This document shows positions 60,942 to 64,000 of a stretch of 64,000 nucleotides of DNA, in pieces. A program made the position numbers and the translations under genes. Under the pieces are notes generated by a model. That model searched no databases and had not been told where the DNA came from. It saw nothing but the letters and a program-made list of their open reading frames with translations. This DNA is from Pseudaquabacterium terrae (GTDB lineage: Bacteria; Pseudomonadota; Gammaproteobacteria; Burkholderiales; Burkholderiaceae_C): assembly GCF_013266755.1 (NCBI RefSeq), contig NZ_JABRWJ010000008.1:186001-250000 (forward strand). Reading direction: 5' to 3'. Each line of letters opens with the position of its first letter. Positions within the stretch are counted from its first letter, which is position 1.

Positions 60942-61847
60942 ATGAAGCTCAAATACCTGCTGGGCGGCCTGCTGGCCGTGATCGTCGCGACCGGCGCCGT
61001 GGTGCTGCTGTCGCCGCTGAAGGCACTGAACGTGCTGGCGGCGGTGGACAGCCGGCGCGCCGCGGTGGGCGAGGCCTACGGCCCGCTGCAACGCCAGCGC
61101 TACGACCTGTACCGCCCGGCCGGCGCGCAGCCGGCGGCCGGCTGGCCGCTGGTCGTCTTCTTCTATGGCGGCGCCTGGAACCGCGGCGAACGCGGCGACT
61201 ACCGCTTCGTCGGCGAGGCGCTGGCCGCACGCGGGTTGATGGTGATGGTGGCCGACTACCGGCTGCATCCCGAGGTGCGCTACCCCGACTTCCTGCACGA
61301 CTGCGCCCGCGCGCTCGGCTTCGCGCTCGAACGAGCCGCGAGCTGGCAGGCCGATCCGAAGCGCATCTTCGTGATGGGGCACAGCGCCGGCGCCTACAAC
61401 GCCGCGATGCTGGCGCTCGATCCGCGCTGGCTCGCCGCGGCCGGGCATCGCCCGGGCGAGCTCGCCGGCTGGATCGGCGTCGCCGGGCCGTATGACTTTC
61501 TGCCGATCAAGACGCCGGAGGTGCAGCTGGTGTTCCACCACCCGAACGTGCCGGCCGACTCGCAGCCGATCCGCCACGTCATCGGCAGCGGCGTGCCGGC
61601 GCTGCTGGCGGTCGGCACCGGTGACCAGCGCGTCAACCCGCTGCGCAATTCCGTCGGCCTGGCGCATGCGCTGCGCGACGCCGGCGCGCCGGTGGCGCTG
61701 CGGCAGTACGACGGGGTGAGCCACGACGCCGCGATCGCCGCCTTTGCCTGGCCGCTGCGCCGGCTCGCGCCGGTGCTCGAGGACGTGGTCGGCTTCGTGC
61801 AGGCGCCGGCGGCGCCACGCACCATGGCCGCGCTGTCGGAACGTTAG
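60942..61847 (+). CDS. Alpha/beta hydrolase (BD-FAE-like esterase), membrane-anchored
   Basis: The protein is 301 aa from ATG 60942. A membrane anchor (YLLGGLLAVIVATGAVVLLS) precedes a hydrolase of the kynurenine-formamidase/BD-FAE group: oxyanion motif VVFFYGGAWNRG, nucleophile elbow GHSAGAYNAAMLALD, and late Asp and His in GTGDQRVNPL and GVSHDAAIAA. The active site is probably periplasmic. The substrate is unknown, perhaps a short-chain ester. Confidence 0.87.
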   Translation: MKLKYLLGGLLAVIVATGAVVLLSPLKALNVLAAVDSRRAAVGEAYGPLQRQRYDLYRPAGAQPAAGWPLVVFFYGGAWNRGERGDYRFVGEALAARGLMVMVADYRLHPEVRYPDFLHDCARALGFALERAASWQADPKRIFVMGHSAGAYNAAMLALDPRWLAAAGHRPGELAGWIGVAGPYDFLPIKTPEVQLVFHHPNVPADSQPIRHVIGSGVPALLAVGTGDQRVNPLRNSVGLAHALRDAGAPVALRQYDGVSHDAAIAAFAWPLRRLAPVLEDVVGFVQAPAAPRTMAALSER

Positions 61848-64000
61848 GCCAGCAGGCGTTCGAGCAGCCGCGCGACGTGCAGCGCCTCGCGCTGCGCGCC
61901 GTCGGCGATCTGGTGGCGGCAGCTGGTGCCGTCGGCGACGACGATCGCCTCGGGCCGGCGGCGGATCGCCGGCAGCAGCGCGGCCTCGGCCATCTGCATC
62001 GACACCGCATGGTGCTTCGCTTCGTAGCCGAAACTGCCGGCCATGCCGCAGCAACTGCTGTCGATCAGCTCGGGCTGCGCGCCGGGGATCAGCCGCAGCA
62101 CCTCGAGGATCGGCTCGACCGCGCCGAAGGCCTTCTGGTGGCAGTGGCCGTGCAGCAGGATCGGCGCGCCGGCCGGTTTCAGCTCGAGCGCGAAGCGGCC
62201 GGCCTTGATTTCGTCGGCGACGAACTCCTCGAACAGCTGCGCGGCGCGGGCGACCCGTTCGGCTGATTCGCCGAAGCCCAGCACCAGCGCCTCGTCGCGC
62301 AGCGTCAGCAGGCACGACGGCTCGAGGCCGACGATGGCCAAGTTGGCGCGCGCGAAGGGCAGCAGCGCGCCGAGCAGGGCGCCGAGCTTGACCCTGGCCG
62401 CATCCACCTGCCCCGATGCCAGCAGCGTGCGGCCGCAGCAGTGCGCGCCGCCGTCGCCCTTGTGCACGGCGTGCACCAGGTAGCCGGCGGCCTGCAGCAC
62501 GTGCGCCGCGGCGCGCGCGTTCTCGCTGTCGAAATAGCCGTTGAAGGTGTCGACGAACAGGACCACCGCCTTGCCGCCCGACGCGGCGGCGTCGAGCACC
62601 TCGTCCCGCTTCGCGAGGCCCGCGGGGCGCGCGCGCCAGAAGGTGTCGCGGCGCCAGGCCGGCAGCGAACGCGCGGCCGCCAGACCGAGCCAGCGCTCGC
62701 CGAGCCGGCGGGCCAGCGGCACGCGGTTGCGCAGGTTTACCAGCCAGGGCACGCGGCTGGCGAAGGGCGCGATGTCCGGCAAGGCGCCGATCAGCCGGTC
62801 CTTGACCGAGCGGCCGTGGCGCGCCGTGTAGTGCGCCAGGAACTCGATCTTCATCTTCGCCATGTCGACGCCGGTCGGGCAGTCGCGCCTGCAGCCCTTG
62901 CAGCCGACGCACAGGTCCATCGCCTCGGCGACCGCGTCGCTGGTGAACGCATGGGGCCCGAGCTGGCCCGACAGCGCGAGCCGCAGCGTGTTCGCGCGGC
63001 CGCGCGTCAGGTGCTGCTCGTCGCGCGTGACGCGGTAGCTGGGGCACATCGTGCCGGCGTCGAACTTGCGGCAGTGGCCGTTGTTGTTGCACATCTCGAC
63101 CGCCTTGGCGAGGCCGCCGGTCGAGTCGCCGCCGCTGCCGGGCGCGCTCGTCTGCTCGGTCACCGGGTCGGCCTGCACGTTCCAGCTCGACCAGTCGAGC
63201 ACCGGCTTCAGTTCGATGCGCCGGTACGGCTTGGGCGCTGTGGGCGGCGCAAAGCGGAACAGGGCGCCGTCGTCCATGCGCGGCGGGTCGATCATCTTGC
63301 CGGGATTGAAGAGGCCGGCCGGGTCCATCTCGGCCTTGATCGCGCGGAAGGCCTCGTTCAGTGCCGGGCCGAACTGCCACTCGATCCACTCGCCGCGACA
63401 CAGGCCGTCGCCATGCTCGCCGCTGTAGGCGCCCTTGAACTTCCTGACCAATGCGGCCGCTTCGTCGGCGATCGCACGCATCTTCAACGCGCCGTCACGC
63501 CGCATGTCGAGGATCGGCCGCACGTGCAGCGTGCCGACCGAGGCATGCGCGTACCAGGTGCCGCGTGTGCCGTGCCGCGCGAAGACCTCCGTCAAGGCAT
63601 CGGTGTACTCGGCCAGGTGCTGCAGCGGCACCGCGCAGTCCTCGATGAAGCTGACCGGCTTGCCGTCGCCCTTCAGGCTCATCATGATGTTCAGGCCCGC
63701 CTTGCGCACTTCCCACAGCGCCTTCTGCGGTGCGTCGTCAGCCATGGCGACGACGGCGTTGGTCAGTCCGAGATCGCCGATCAGCGCATCGAGATCCTTC
63801 AGCTTCGCCTGCAGCGGCGGCTTCGTATCGCCGTTGAACTCGACCAGCAGGATCGCCGCCGGCAGGCCGATCAGGGCCGTCTCGATGACCGTGCGGAAGG
63901 CCGGGTTGGCCAGGCTCAGCTCGATCATCGTGCGGTCGACCAGCTCGACCGCCGTCGGCCCCAGCGCGACGATGTGCTGCGCGGCATCCATCGCCGCGTG
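61844..64000 (-). CDS. YdiJ-type FAD-linked oxidase/Fe-S dehydrogenase (N-terminus outside window)
   Basis: The frame is open through the right edge, so only the C-terminal ~718 residues are present. They contain the end of the FAD-linked oxidase domain (GEHGDGLCRGEWIEWQFGPA), GHCRKFDAGTMCPSYRVTRD, the 4Fe-4S ligand set VGCKGCRRDCPTGVDMAKMK, and a C-terminal CCG-type domain (HGHCHQKAFGA, SSCCGMAGSFGYE). This order and length match YdiJ-like D-2-hydroxy-acid (D-2-hydroxyglutarate or D-lactate) dehydrogenases of about 1,000 aa. The stop overlaps the convergent hydrolase by 4 bp. Confidence 0.9.
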   Translation of the reverse strand, partial: HAAMDAAQHIVALGPTAVELVDRTMIELSLANPAFRTVIETALIGLPAAILLVEFNGDTKPPLQAKLKDLDALIGDLGLTNAVVAMADDAPQKALWEVRKAGLNIMMSLKGDGKPVSFIEDCAVPLQHLAEYTDALTEVFARHGTRGTWYAHASVGTLHVRPILDMRRDGALKMRAIADEAAALVRKFKGAYSGEHGDGLCRGEWIEWQFGPALNEAFRAIKAEMDPAGLFNPGKMIDPPRMDDGALFRFAPPTAPKPYRRIELKPVLDWSSWNVQADPVTEQTSAPGSGGDSTGGLAKAVEMCNNNGHCRKFDAGTMCPSYRVTRDEQHLTRGRANTLRLALSGQLGPHAFTSDAVAEAMDLCVGCKGCRRDCPTGVDMAKMKIEFLAHYTARHGRSVKDRLIGALPDIAPFASRVPWLVNLRNRVPLARRLGERWLGLAAARSLPAWRRDTFWRARPAGLAKRDEVLDAAASGGKAVVLFVDTFNGYFDSENARAAAHVLQAAGYLVHAVHKGDGGAHCCGRTLLASGQVDAARVKLGALLGALLPFARANLAIVGLEPSCLLTLRDEALVLGFGESAERVARAAQLFEEFVADEIKAGRFALELKPAGAPILLHGHCHQKAFGAVEPILEVLRLIPGAQPELIDSSCCGMAGSFGYEAKHHAVSMQMAEAALLPAIRRRPEAIVVADGTSCRHQIADGAQREALHVARLLERLLA

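Noticed and set aside
60849-63401. Continuation of the frame upstream of the 3-hydroxybutyryl-CoA dehydrogenase as one 1,133-aa protein
   Set aside because: The dehydrogenase starts naturally at 60848. The upstream part is antisense to the hydrolase and out of frame with the YdiJ-like gene.

Overview
The window reads as chromosome of a very GC-rich betaproteobacterium, most likely Burkholderiales near Rubrivivax, Leptothrix or Piscinibacter. This is inferred from codon use, phenylacetate/CoA-type aromatic genes, TRAP and Liv transporters, a SapC-family protein and typical intergenic palindromes. No rRNA or other species marker is present.

Bases 1-5422 (minus strand) are host DNA. They hold the N-terminal 988 residues of a giant secreted protein made of alternating pre-peptidase-C-terminal (PPC) and SbsA-type Ig-like domains, a TPR+GNAT protein, and a secreted protein of unknown function. 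The host sequence resumes at 20175 with tRNA-Ser(UGA) and a serralysin-type metalloprotease built from the same PPC/Ig modules, then apaH, a CorC/HlyC-type protein and a SapC-family protein.

Between these lies a 14.7-kb integrative element (5505-20188). A perfect 16-bp direct repeat, the 3' end of tRNA-Ser, bounds it. It encodes an AlpA-type regulator, a Zn-ribbon protein, a primase-helicase with AEP-type and SF3 motifs, a DUF4224 protein, an HTH protein, a translationally coupled 11-gene operon with a lambda-type portal and a 1,045-aa tape measure protein, a HEPN-family protein with an RNxxxH motif, and a P4-type integrase. I see no terminase, capsid, protease, other tail gene or lysis gene. 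It therefore looks more like a phage satellite that carries its own portal and tape measure than a prophage. This is the most novel item in the window, although a decayed prophage remains possible.

Bases 27594-35597 form an aromatic-acid module: a GntR-type operator, a VanA-like Rieske oxygenase, a GntR/FCD regulator, a VanB-like reductase, a MetE-core methyltransferase, a TRAP transporter (DctPQM) and a PaaG-like isomerase. Next come an addiction module whose ParE toxin has a nonsense codon, a thioesterase, a transglutaminase, a GST, a DsbA-like isomerase, a nitroreductase, an acyl-CoA dehydrogenase and a pair of inverted REP-like repeats.

Bases 41031-43296 hold small exported or membrane proteins. 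Bases 43434-48883 are a LivHMGF transporter plus acyl-CoA synthetase operon without LivK. Bases 48887-54099 hold a binding-protein/permease fusion and CoA-linked beta-oxidation genes. Bases 54235-64000 hold a FeeM-like N-acyltransferase, an AcuI-like reductase, an M20 peptidase, a Crp/Fnr regulator, a metal-receptor-like binding protein, a receiver-Hpt protein, a 3-hydroxybutyryl-CoA dehydrogenase, an alpha/beta hydrolase and the C-terminal part of a YdiJ-type FAD/Fe-S dehydrogenase that runs off the right edge.
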